A stretch of DNA of 64,000 nucleotides from positions 124,001 through 188,000 of the forward strand of contig JAGRDY010000018.1 of NCBI GenBank assembly GCA_020446815.1. Reading direction: 5' to 3'. Shown piece after piece: positions 57,441-64,000 of this stretch; the first letter of the stretch is position 1, and the number at the start of each line of letters is the position of its first letter. The stretch comes from Paracoccaceae bacterium. Its GTDB lineage: Bacteria > Pseudomonadota > Alphaproteobacteria > Rhodobacterales > Rhodobacteraceae. Position numbers and translations under genes: made by a program. Under the pieces are notes generated by a model, which saw nothing but the letters and a program-made list of their open reading frames with translations, did no database searches and was not told the DNA's origin.

Positions 57441-59060
57441 ATGCCTACAGATCGACTGGGTGCGACCCAGGCTAGTTTTGCAGAGAATTCCCTACACCGA
57501 ACGATCGGATGGCAACAGGGGTTCTGGTTGGCAAGCGGCGTTCCGGCGCTTGTGCTGTTTTCCATCGGAGGCATTGCCGCGACAATCGGCAACCCGTCCT
57601 GGGTGATCTGGATACTTTCCGTCAGCTTCGGCTTTCTGCAATCCTTCGTATATGCCGAGATTGCCGGCCTGTTCCCGTCAAAAAGCGGTGGCGCATCGGT
57701 CTATGGTGCGGCGGCATGGGTGCGCTACAGCCGATTGCTCGCGCCCTTGTCGGTATGGTGCAACTGGCTGGCCTGGACTCCGGTGCTCGCCATCGGCGGC
57801 GGACTTGCGGCGGGCTACATCCTCAGTGTGTTTTTCGATGCCGATGCGGCGATCCGGACCTGGCAGATCACCCTGGTCAATCTCGATTCGCTGAAAGAGG
57901 GGCTGACGCTGCGCATCGACGCGACATTCATTCTGGGCGCGTTGATCCTGCTGGTGGTTTTCGCGATCCAGCATGGCGGGGTATTGCGCGCCGCGAAATT
58001 CCAGATGATCGTCGGTCTGGCCGTCGTGATCCCGCTTCTGATCGTGGGGATCGTGCCGTTGATCAGCGGTGACGTGCTGGCCTCGAACCTGTTGCCGCTG
58101 AAGCCTCTGGCCTTCGATGCGGACGGCAAGGTGATCGAGGGCGTTTGGAACATTCCCGGCTGGACGCTGTTTCTGGGCGGTCTCTTCATCGCCGCCTGGT
58201 CGGCCTATGCCTTCGAAACCGCGATCTGCTACACGTCGGAGTTCCAGAACCCCGCCAAGGACACCAGCCGGGCGATCCTGTCGGCCGGTCTTCTGTGCAT
58301 CCTGGTCTACACGCTGGTGCCGCTGACGTTTCAGGGCGTTCTCGGGGTCGAGGGCATGTTGCAGGATGGTATCGTCGACGGTTCGGCGGTGGCAGGTGCG
58401 ATGGCCGGCATGGTCGGCGGCAAGTCGTTTGTCTTCGCGCTCATGGTCATCATGCTGATCCTGGCGCTGCTGCTGGCGGTCATGACGTCGATGGCCGGTT
58501 CGTCGCGCACCCTCTATCAGGGTTCTGTCGACGGCTGGTTGCCGCGTTATCTGAGCCATGCCAACAGCCACGGCGCGCCGACCCGCGCGATGTGGACCGA
58601 TCTCACCTTCAACCTCATCCTGTTGATGATGTCGGACTATCTCTTCGTGCTGGCGGTGTCGAACTGCTGCTATCTGATCTTCAACTTCCTCAATCTGAAC
58701 GCAGGCTGGATTCACCGCGTCGACAGCCCCGACACGCCGCGCCCATGGCGCTGCCCGAATCCGCTGCTTGCGATCGGTGTCGTGCTGTCATTCGTGAACG
58801 CGCTGCTTCTGGGCGCGGGTGCCAATGTCTGGGGCGAGGGGACGCTGATGTCCGGTATCATCGCGGCGGCACTGATCATTCCGGTGTTCGCGTTCCGGCA
58901 CTTTGTCCAGGACAAGGGGAAATTCCCGCAGCAGATGCTGGATGACCTGCATGTGAACTCGCGTGATCTCTCGGTTCGCAAGGCAGGCATGTTGCCTTAC
59001 CTTGTGCTGGTTGCGGGCGTCGTCGTCGCGATTGCCGCCAACCAGATATTCCACCTGTGA
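57441..59060 (+). CDS. APC-superfamily amino acid/amine permease
   Basis: 539 aa with about 12-13 membrane helices. The first begins LHRTIGWQQGFWLASGVPAL, and helix 2 holds FVYAEIAGLFPSKSGGASVYGAA, the APC consensus region. FETAICYTSEFQNPAKDTSRA and MAGSSRTLYQGSVDGWLPRYL are conserved loops. It imports an amine or amino acid, probably the pathway substrate. ATG 57441 has GGAGGAGGAG upstream; it lies 54 bp after the amidase gene. Confidence 0.88.
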   Translation: MPTDRLGATQASFAENSLHRTIGWQQGFWLASGVPALVLFSIGGIAATIGNPSWVIWILSVSFGFLQSFVYAEIAGLFPSKSGGASVYGAAAWVRYSRLLAPLSVWCNWLAWTPVLAIGGGLAAGYILSVFFDADAAIRTWQITLVNLDSLKEGLTLRIDATFILGALILLVVFAIQHGGVLRAAKFQMIVGLAVVIPLLIVGIVPLISGDVLASNLLPLKPLAFDADGKVIEGVWNIPGWTLFLGGLFIAAWSAYAFETAICYTSEFQNPAKDTSRAILSAGLLCILVYTLVPLTFQGVLGVEGMLQDGIVDGSAVAGAMAGMVGGKSFVFALMVIMLILALLLAVMTSMAGSSRTLYQGSVDGWLPRYLSHANSHGAPTRAMWTDLTFNLILLMMSDYLFVLAVSNCCYLIFNFLNLNAGWIHRVDSPDTPRPWRCPNPLLAIGVVLSFVNALLLGAGANVWGEGTLMSGIIAAALIIPVFAFRHFVQDKGKFPQQMLDDLHVNSRDLSVRKAGMLPYLVLVAGVVVAIAANQIFHL

Positions 59061-59119
59061 CGAAATCCGCCGCCGCGCCCGATAACCGCGCGGCGGCGGC
59101 TCTTGACGAAAGGCCAGTC

Positions 59120-59701
59120 ATGTCATTGCTCGATCAGCAATTCGGGCTTCCGCCCGAACCCAATGCCAGGCGGCTGGCGTTCCTGAAATGGCAATGCCAT
59201 ACGCGCCAGATCGCGATGCGTGAAAATATGGGCCGCCCGGATGATGCCATCACGCCGGCCGTCACGCTGACGGGCGAAAGCGAACCGCTGGGCCATATCA
59301 TAACGCTGATCTGCAAATTGCCGGCCTATTCGGTCACGGCCGAACTCAATCATATTCTGGCCAAGACCCATGACCCGGCCCAGAGGCGCGAACAGGCGCT
59401 CCGGTTCCTTTCGGCGGCCCATTACCAGAAGGCGGCGGAATTTTCCGATGTTCTGGTTGCGACGTTTCCGCCGCGCTCGCCCGGTGCCGCCAAACTGCGC
59501 GAGGCAGAGGTGGTGCGGCTCGATTTCGAGGCCTATGCGCAGAAATACGCATTGCATTGCCGGGTATGGACCATTGCCCCGCACAATTTCCTGTATCAGA
59601 CCACCATGGCCCACAACCGGCTTTTCAACCCGGCGCTGCCGCCCGACACTGTTGTTCTGGGTTTTGAACCGGACTGGAAACTTTCGACATCGACCCCCTG
59701 A
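59120..59701 (+). CDS. Unrecognised 193-residue cytoplasmic protein
   Basis: No family recognised. ATG 59120 has AAAGG eight bases upstream; an in-frame GTG at 59057, overlapping the permease stop, is the alternative. It has no signal and no membrane helix. Features are WQCHTRQIAMRENMGRPDDA near the N-terminus, a helical middle (AELNHILAKTHDPAQRREQA, LRFLSAAHYQKAAEF), and a C-terminal half with several aromatic and histidine residues (YALHCRVWTIAPHNFLYQTT). It is translated after the permease. Role unknown. Confidence 0.72.
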   Translation: MSLLDQQFGLPPEPNARRLAFLKWQCHTRQIAMRENMGRPDDAITPAVTLTGESEPLGHIITLICKLPAYSVTAELNHILAKTHDPAQRREQALRFLSAAHYQKAAEFSDVLVATFPPRSPGAAKLREAEVVRLDFEAYAQKYALHCRVWTIAPHNFLYQTTMAHNRLFNPALPPDTVVLGFEPDWKLSTSTP

Positions 59702-59800
59702 CCGAAAGGGGTGGGTCCCGGTCCGGGGAAGTCTTCTGTTGACATTGCCGCAAAGCGGCAGGTGTAATTCGATCAGAACGGAATAAACGCCGAGAACGAG

Positions 59801-61111
59801 TTGAGCTCTTACAGATTCGGAGCGGAATTGGCCGTGACGGCACGCCTGCCCAAGATTGATTTCTTGGCCAGGGAAAAGGTGCGCATCGGCGTCCTGGCGC
59901 CCCTGTCGGGCGATTCCGCCGCATGGGGGCGGCCCGGCTACGAAGGCTGCCGGATCTGGGCTGACTGGCTGAACGCGAAGGGTGGTCTGCGGATCGGCAA
60001 TCAAAGGCGGCTGGTCGACATCGTGGCGTTCGACGACGAGTACGACCCTGTCCGGGCGGTGGTGGGCGCCAAACACCTGGTGCTTGAACAGAACGTCAAG
60101 ATCATCCTCATGCTGGGGGGGGATACTGTCCCTGCGATCACCGATATCCTTTCGCGCAACAAGATGCTTGCGACAACGCTGCTGCCCAGCGATCTGTCAC
60201 CGGACACGCCCTATCTGATCGCCCCCTGCGAGGTCCATCCGATCTATGTGGTCACCGGCGTGGCCTGGCTGGCGGAAAATTTCCCGAATTTGAAAACCGC
60301 CGCGATCTGCGCGCAAAAGGATGCGCTTGGCCTGCCCTCGGTGGCCTCCTACAAGGCCGCCTTCGAAGCCGCCGGAATTGAGATCGTCAAGGAGATACTC
60401 TTTCCCGCCCAGGAACAGGACATGGACAGCGTCGTCGAGGGAATGCTGAGCGAATGCCCCGACATCCTGTGTTGGGATACCGCGTATGAGCCCTATGTCC
60501 ACGCGCTTACCGAGGCGGCTTTCAAACGGGGGTTTCGCGGGCAAATCCTGTCCTGCACATGTGACAATTACCAAAGCCTGATCGCCAAGACGAGCAGCGA
60601 CTTCATGGAAGGGTTCACCTTTCAGTTTCCCGATTTCGATGATCCTGCGCTCAACGACGCGCAGATCAGTTTCAGGCGGCCGGCGGAATTCTTCGCTGAA
60701 TTCAACAGACGCTTTCCCGGTGAATGGAGCGCCGTGTCATGGGAATACTGCGCCATTCTCGAGATGTGGCGAAACGCGGTGGAAACCATCCAGACGGTCG
60801 AGCCGCTGCCGGTCCTGTCGGCGATCAAGATGGGCGGCTACAGCCGCAACGTGTTCGGCGCGGCCCGCTGGTGGGGCCGCGAACTGTTCGGTATCGACCA
60901 TGCGCTTGTGGGATCATGGCCGGTGGTCCGAATAAGGGAGGGCAGGGCGCGGATCGTGGAGTTTCGCTCGGTCCTCGACTGGTGGGACCGGCATGGCGAC
61001 ATTCTGAAAAACCACATGCGCGCCTATGGCCAGATGTGGGATCAGCGCCTGGACCAGCAGACGGTCATCGCCCGTTCCAGCGCCGGTCACAAACCTTTGG
61101 TCAGGTCCTGA
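59801..61111 (+). CDS. Signal-less Liv/AmiC-type ligand-binding protein (candidate intracellular sensor)
   Basis: 436 aa, closely similar over its whole length to the exported binding protein at 62293. Shared stretches include IGVLAPLSG, DEYDP, SDLSPDT, AAFEAAGIE, FMEGF-FQFPDFDDPA and AVSWEY; more than half of aligned residues look identical by eye. It lacks any hydrophobic leader: the N-terminus is MSSYRFGAELAVTARLPKID, so it should stay in the cytoplasm. The precedent is AmiC of Pseudomonas, a Liv-type fold that senses amides inside the cell. Start is TTG 59801; GTG 59834 (CGGAG upstream) is equally possible. It is convergent with the second GntR gene. Confidence 0.78.
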   Translation: MSSYRFGAELAVTARLPKIDFLAREKVRIGVLAPLSGDSAAWGRPGYEGCRIWADWLNAKGGLRIGNQRRLVDIVAFDDEYDPVRAVVGAKHLVLEQNVKIILMLGGDTVPAITDILSRNKMLATTLLPSDLSPDTPYLIAPCEVHPIYVVTGVAWLAENFPNLKTAAICAQKDALGLPSVASYKAAFEAAGIEIVKEILFPAQEQDMDSVVEGMLSECPDILCWDTAYEPYVHALTEAAFKRGFRGQILSCTCDNYQSLIAKTSSDFMEGFTFQFPDFDDPALNDAQISFRRPAEFFAEFNRRFPGEWSAVSWEYCAILEMWRNAVETIQTVEPLPVLSAIKMGGYSRNVFGAARWWGRELFGIDHALVGSWPVVRIREGRARIVEFRSVLDWWDRHGDILKNHMRAYGQMWDQRLDQQTVIARSSAGHKPLVRS

Positions 61112-61860
61112 TGAAACTCCGCCAGCGACAGTTTCAGGTTCTCGACCGTCGCCTCGATTTCCCGGTTGTTGATCGCGTCACAAAGGGCCTTGCTCTGCAA
61201 CTGGTATTCCTTGATCCGGCGCGGTGTGAGTGACTTGCGCCGCCGCGCCGCCCAATCGGCAGTCTGATTCACATGATTGATCATCTGATAGATGACAATC
61301 AGCATCGGGTTATGGGTGCCACGCGCGATCTGCATGCGCAGCTTGTCATCCAGGTCGCAATACTGTTCTCCGTCGATGGTTACCCGCTCGATCTGTTCCT
61401 GGATCCTGTTCATCTGCTGGATGTCGCGCGATGACATCGACAGGACGGCAAGCCGGGCAATTTCGGGTTCGACGATCGAGCGCACGACCCCGAGCTCCAG
61501 CGGGCTCATCAGTTCGCCGATCTCGCTCAGATCGAGCGAAGGCGCATTTTTTTCAATCACCGGCTCGGTCGGGACCGACACCGCCGTGTGCCGGTAGCAT
61601 ACCACCGAACCGCTTCCGGCGTGGCGCTTGATGACGTTATACTGATCCAGCAGATCGAGCGCCTGCCGGATCGTGTTGCGTGACATGGAATATTCCAGGC
61701 ACAGCGCACGTTCCGCCGGCAGCCGCGTCCCGAATCTGTAGACGCCTTCGCAGATCGCCGAAAAAAGGGAATCCGCCAGTTTGCGGGTCTTGGGGGTTAC
61801 CGGTTTGCGGATCTGTTCGTCGAGATCCCAGGGTGGTTGAACAGTCAAGTCCATCAACAT
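61087..61860 (-). CDS. GntR-family regulator (FadR/FCD type), second copy
   Basis: 257 aa. The winged helix (LADSLFSAICEGVYRFGTRL, PAERALCLEYSMSRNTIRQA, VIKRHAGSGSVVCY) precedes an FCD domain (SPLELGVVRSIVEPEIARLA, MQIARGTHNPMLIVIY, ALCDAINNREIEATVENLKL). It overlaps the convergent sensor gene by 25 bp and is divergent from the ABC transporter genes. It resembles the first regulator (49115) only at family level. It is the likely controller of the uptake system. Confidence 0.9.
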   Translation of the reverse strand: MLMDLTVQPPWDLDEQIRKPVTPKTRKLADSLFSAICEGVYRFGTRLPAERALCLEYSMSRNTIRQALDLLDQYNVIKRHAGSGSVVCYRHTAVSVPTEPVIEKNAPSLDLSEIGELMSPLELGVVRSIVEPEIARLAVLSMSSRDIQQMNRIQEQIERVTIDGEQYCDLDDKLRMQIARGTHNPMLIVIYQMINHVNQTADWAARRRKSLTPRRIKEYQLQSKALCDAINNREIEATVENLKLSLAEFHQDLTKGL

Positions 61861-62020
61861 TTTGCCTGTTTTATATCCGCACAGCTTCGCGCGATCTGTT
61901 TTTGACGCACGGGGGCCACCTGTCGTGTGGCAAGAGCGATTTGAAACCGCTCCGGTTCGAGGATGCGTTCGTGCAGAACCTGCCCAGCATCGTCAAGCCA
62001 AATCCGCTTGTCCGGAGTGC

Positions 62021-62040
62021 TGGGCCAAATCTGGACCAAC
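62021..62040 (-). promoter_or_regulatory. TTGGT-N6-TTGG motif, copy 3
   Basis: On the minus strand it reads GTTGGTCCAGATTTGGCCCA. It matches copy 1 (49821) at 15 of 20 positions. It lies 160 bp upstream of the GntR-2 start, pointing toward that gene. Confidence 0.5.
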
Positions 62041-62089
62041 CCACCCGTTCATCACAAATTATGCGCATTTTTAAACAGTAACAACCCAA

Positions 62090-62110
62090 AAAATACCAAA
62101 AAATACCTAA
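62090..62110. repeat. Two AAAATACC words, inverse of the downstream GGTATTTT
   Basis: AAAATACCAA (62090-62099) is followed directly by AAAATACCTAA (62100-62110). Their reverse complement TTGGTATTTT appears at 62142-62151 and 62204-62213, so the words form inverted pairs across the AT-rich segment. Confidence 0.65.
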
Positions 62111-62141
62111 ATAGCATTTTTATTTAACATTTCTTGCCATT

Positions 62142-62152
62142 TTGGTATTTTC
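62142..62152 (+). repeat. TTGGTATTTTC direct repeat, first copy
   Basis: TTGGTATTTTC here recurs exactly at 62204-62214, 62 bp downstream, within the AT-rich control region. The second copy is part of the longer TTGGT-N6-TTGG motif. Confidence 0.65.
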
Positions 62153-62202
62153 CGGCAATCATCGAGGCGTTGCTGGTGCAAGAATCATCACGTTTCAGCC
62201 GG

Positions 62203-62222
62203 ATTGGTATTTTCTTGGTTCA
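62203..62222 (+). promoter_or_regulatory. TTGGT-N6-TTGG motif, copy 4 (transporter side)
   Basis: ATTGGTATTTTCTTGGTTCA matches copy 2 (49953) at 14 of 20 positions, with both TTGGT half-sites and the TTCA tail identical. It ends 70 bp before the binding-protein start codon. Confidence 0.55.
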
Positions 62223-62292
62223 GAAAGTTCCGATCCGGTCAAAAACTGGAATTGCCTAAAAACCTAAAAAGAAGCGACATAGGGAGGAAAAA

Positions 62293-63600
62293 ATGAACCT
62301 GAAAAGTATGATTACCGGTCTGAGCCGCAGAGGCTTTCTGGGTTCGGTGGCGTCGTTTGCGGGGGTCAGTACGCTTGGCGCATCGCTGCCTGGCAGGGCG
62401 CTCGCCGCCGATGACAACGTGATCAAGATCGGCTTTCTGGCGCCTCTGACCGGGGCGGTTGCCGCCTGGGGCAAGCCTGGTCTCGATGGCTGTCAGATTT
62501 GGGCCGAATGGGTCAACAAGGCCGGCGGGATCAACATCGACGGAACCGCCCATACGGTCGAGTTTGTCAGCTATGACAATGAATACGATCCGGCCAAGGC
62601 GCGTACCGGTGCGACCAAGCTGATCCGCGAGGATGGCGTGAAGTTCATCATGATGCTCGGCGGCGACACCTGGCCGGGGGTCATGCCGGTGGCGGAGCAG
62701 ACGGGGATGTTGTTTTCCACGCTGTTGCCGTCGGATCTCTCGCCCGACACGACCACCCTTATCGCGCCCGCCGAAGTGCACCCGGTCTACAATGTCACGG
62801 GCGTCGAATGGCTGGCCGAAAACAAGCCGGAATTGAAAACCGCCGTGATGTGTGCGCAGGACGATGCGCTCGGGCTGCCATCGGTCGCGACCTATCTGGC
62901 CGCCTTCGAAGCCGCCGGGATCGAGATGCTGGACGAACCGCTGTTGTTCGACCCGGCGACGACGGACTTTGCGCCTGTGGTCACCCGCCTGATGTCCGGC
63001 AACCCGGATATCATCTGCCTTGACACCTGCTATTCGGATTATGTGCACCCGATCTGCGAACAGCTGTTCCAGCAAGGGTACAAGGGTCAGATCATTTCCT
63101 GCACGGCGGACTTCTACGACCAGATGATCGAAAAGACCTCGAAGGAGTTCATGGAAGGATTCATCTTCCAGTTCCCGGATTTCGACGATCCGGCAATGGA
63201 AGCCGAGGGCATCAACTTCAAGCACGCCAACGCCTTCTATGCGGAATACGCCAAGCGTTTTCCGGGCCAGTGGGGCGCGGTGAGTTGGGAATATGCGGCT
63301 GTCATGGATCTGTGGAAGGCGGCCGCCGAAACGGCGGGTTCCACCGAACCCGACGCGGTGCTTACGGCCATGCTCGACGATGGCAAGGGCATGCACGCCT
63401 TTGGCGAGGCCGATTGGTGGGGCAAGGATCTCTTTGGTATCGACCATGCCCTGGTCGGCAACTGGCCCGTCGTGGTCATCGAAGATGGCAAGGCGCATGT
63501 GAAGGCCCTGAAGTCGATCCCCGCCTGGTACGACAAGCATGGCGAATTGCTCAAGAAGTACATGTCGGACTACGGCCAGATGTGGAATCAGCGGACCTGA
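62293..63600 (+). CDS. Liv/HAAT-type ABC transporter substrate-binding protein, Tat-exported
   Basis: 435 aa periplasmic binding protein (type 1 fold). A twin-arginine signal (SRRGFLGSVASFAG) ends near ALAADD, indicating folded export. The mature protein begins VIKIGFLAPLTGAVAAWGKP and belongs to the branched-chain amino acid/amide/urea (LivK, AmiC, UrtA-like) group. AGGGAGG precedes ATG 62293. First gene of a Liv-type importer; a cytoplasmic paralogue is encoded at 59801. The ligand is likely the amine or amide handled by the island. Confidence 0.92.
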   Translation: MNLKSMITGLSRRGFLGSVASFAGVSTLGASLPGRALAADDNVIKIGFLAPLTGAVAAWGKPGLDGCQIWAEWVNKAGGINIDGTAHTVEFVSYDNEYDPAKARTGATKLIREDGVKFIMMLGGDTWPGVMPVAEQTGMLFSTLLPSDLSPDTTTLIAPAEVHPVYNVTGVEWLAENKPELKTAVMCAQDDALGLPSVATYLAAFEAAGIEMLDEPLLFDPATTDFAPVVTRLMSGNPDIICLDTCYSDYVHPICEQLFQQGYKGQIISCTADFYDQMIEKTSKEFMEGFIFQFPDFDDPAMEAEGINFKHANAFYAEYAKRFPGQWGAVSWEYAAVMDLWKAAAETAGSTEPDAVLTAMLDDGKGMHAFGEADWWGKDLFGIDHALVGNWPVVVIEDGKAHVKALKSIPAWYDKHGELLKKYMSDYGQMWNQRT

Positions 63601-63672
63601 CAGGCCTGCTTCCGAAGCGTCGCGGCGGCTGGTTCGCCGTGGCGTTCCCCCACAGTATAAATCGAGACATCC

Positions 63673-64000
63673 ATGTTTGACCTGCTTGCGCAAACGGTCC
63701 TTAACGCTTGCTATTCGGCCAGCTACATTTCTCTTGTCGCCGTCGGGCTGGTGCTGATCTTCGGCGTCATGGGCATCGTGAACTTTGCGCATGGCGAGCT
63801 GTTCATGGTCGGCGCCTATGTCGTGGTCGCCCTTTATTCGAACTACGACATCCCTTATGTGCTTGTCGCCGCGATCGGCCTTGTCTTTGTGGGCTGCATC
63901 GGCCTTCTGATGGAACGAACGATGTTCCGGCCGCTTCGCGACAACCCGCTTGGCGGGCTCGTGGCGTCGATCGGTTTCCTGATGATCCTTCAGGCGCTGG
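63673..64000 (+). CDS. Liv-type ABC transporter permease LivH, 5' part
   Basis: 109 codons are visible before the window ends. The start MFDLLAQTVLNACYSASYIS, then LVAVGLVLIFGVMGIVNFAH, GELFMVGAY and ERTMFRPLRDNPLGGLVASI are the hallmarks of LivH permeases. ATG 63673 lies 72 bp after the binding-protein stop. LivM and the ATPases LivG/LivF are expected beyond the edge. Confidence 0.93.
   Translation, partial: MFDLLAQTVLNACYSASYISLVAVGLVLIFGVMGIVNFAHGELFMVGAYVVVALYSNYDIPYVLVAAIGLVFVGCIGLLMERTMFRPLRDNPLGGLVASIGFLMILQAL

Larger units (their letters stand above)
61861..62292. other. Divergent control region between the second GntR gene and the ABC transporter
   Basis: 432 bp without a gene. The first half has ordinary composition and contains a TTGGT-type motif (62021-62040). 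The second half (about 62045-62290) is strikingly AT-rich for this genome, with direct and inverted copies of GGTATTTT and a second motif (62203-62222). It probably holds the transporter promoter, operators and a curved or melted segment. Confidence 0.75.

Noticed and set aside
59801-61111. AmiC/AmiR antitermination system
   Set aside because: The AmiC-like fold is present, but no ANTAR-domain protein is encoded in the window; only the sensor part of the comparison is retained.
62203-62222. Sigma-54 (-24/-12) promoter
   Set aside because: There is a GG but no GC at the required spacing; the same holds for 49953-49972. The duplicated TTGGT pattern fits a regulator site better.

Overview
The window is a contiguous piece of a high-GC alphaproteobacterial chromosome, most likely Rhodobacteraceae. 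The reasons are an FnrL-type regulator of 248 residues beside hemN and a split cco cluster (ccoNOQP and ccoGHIS), an Lrp regulator divergent from trxB, a fused ATP-sulfurylase/APS-kinase, a YejABEF transporter, and a Hint-domain protein. No rRNA, tRNA, CRISPR array, phage or insertion sequence was recognised. No taxonomic search could be run.

Layout. 1-3.4 kb: the 5' end of a CpdB-like nucleotidase (minus), a NudC NADH pyrophosphatase, an SRPBCC protein, prephenate dehydratase and a membrane-anchored cytochrome c. 3.5-9.3 kb: a tightly packed YejABEF-type oligopeptide ABC operon, with a glycosyltransferase overlapping its end. 10.5-23.1 kb: a microaerobic respiration island. It holds hemN, fnrL, a UspA protein, ccoNOQP (cbb3 oxidase), an arylsulfotransferase-like gene, and ccoGHIS for assembly, including a 52-residue ccoS. 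Four FNR boxes (TTGAT-N4-ATCAA) lie in its three divergent promoter regions.

23-36.5 kb: housekeeping and metabolic genes. These are a D,D-carboxypeptidase with SPOR domain, a HAD hydrolase, clpS, rsmC-like, a short-chain dehydrogenase with a degenerate active site, two paralogous small lipoproteins, hemF, a DMT exporter, glycerate kinase, a NUDIX protein, an MDR oxidoreductase, and purE - ProC-like - purK with overlapping ends. 36.5-48 kb: cytochrome b561, the sulfate-activation bifunctional enzyme, trxB/lrp, a Hint protein, a newly delimited 43-residue ORF, pgeF, a MidA-type methyltransferase, lgt, ubiK, ybjN, proC and csaA.

48-64 kb (the most interesting part): a catabolic/transport island. 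It has an FCD-GntR regulator divergent from a FAD oxidoreductase, a glutamine-synthetase-like ligase, and the three glutamate-synthase-like proteins GlxB/GlxC/GlxD (relatives of N-methylglutamate synthase MgsABC). After these come an unknown 137-residue protein, a nitrilase-family amidase, an APC permease, an unknown 193-residue protein, and a cytoplasmic (signal-less) copy of a periplasmic binding protein. A second FCD-GntR regulator is divergent from a Tat-exported Liv-type binding protein and a LivH permease cut by the window end. Both divergent regulator/target regions carry the same 20-bp motif (TTGGT-N6-TTGG-N4). This suggests one regulon for uptake of an amine or amide, its gamma-glutamylation, transfer to N-substituted glutamate, and flavin-dependent oxidation. 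The substrate is unknown, and this reading is an inference from gene content.
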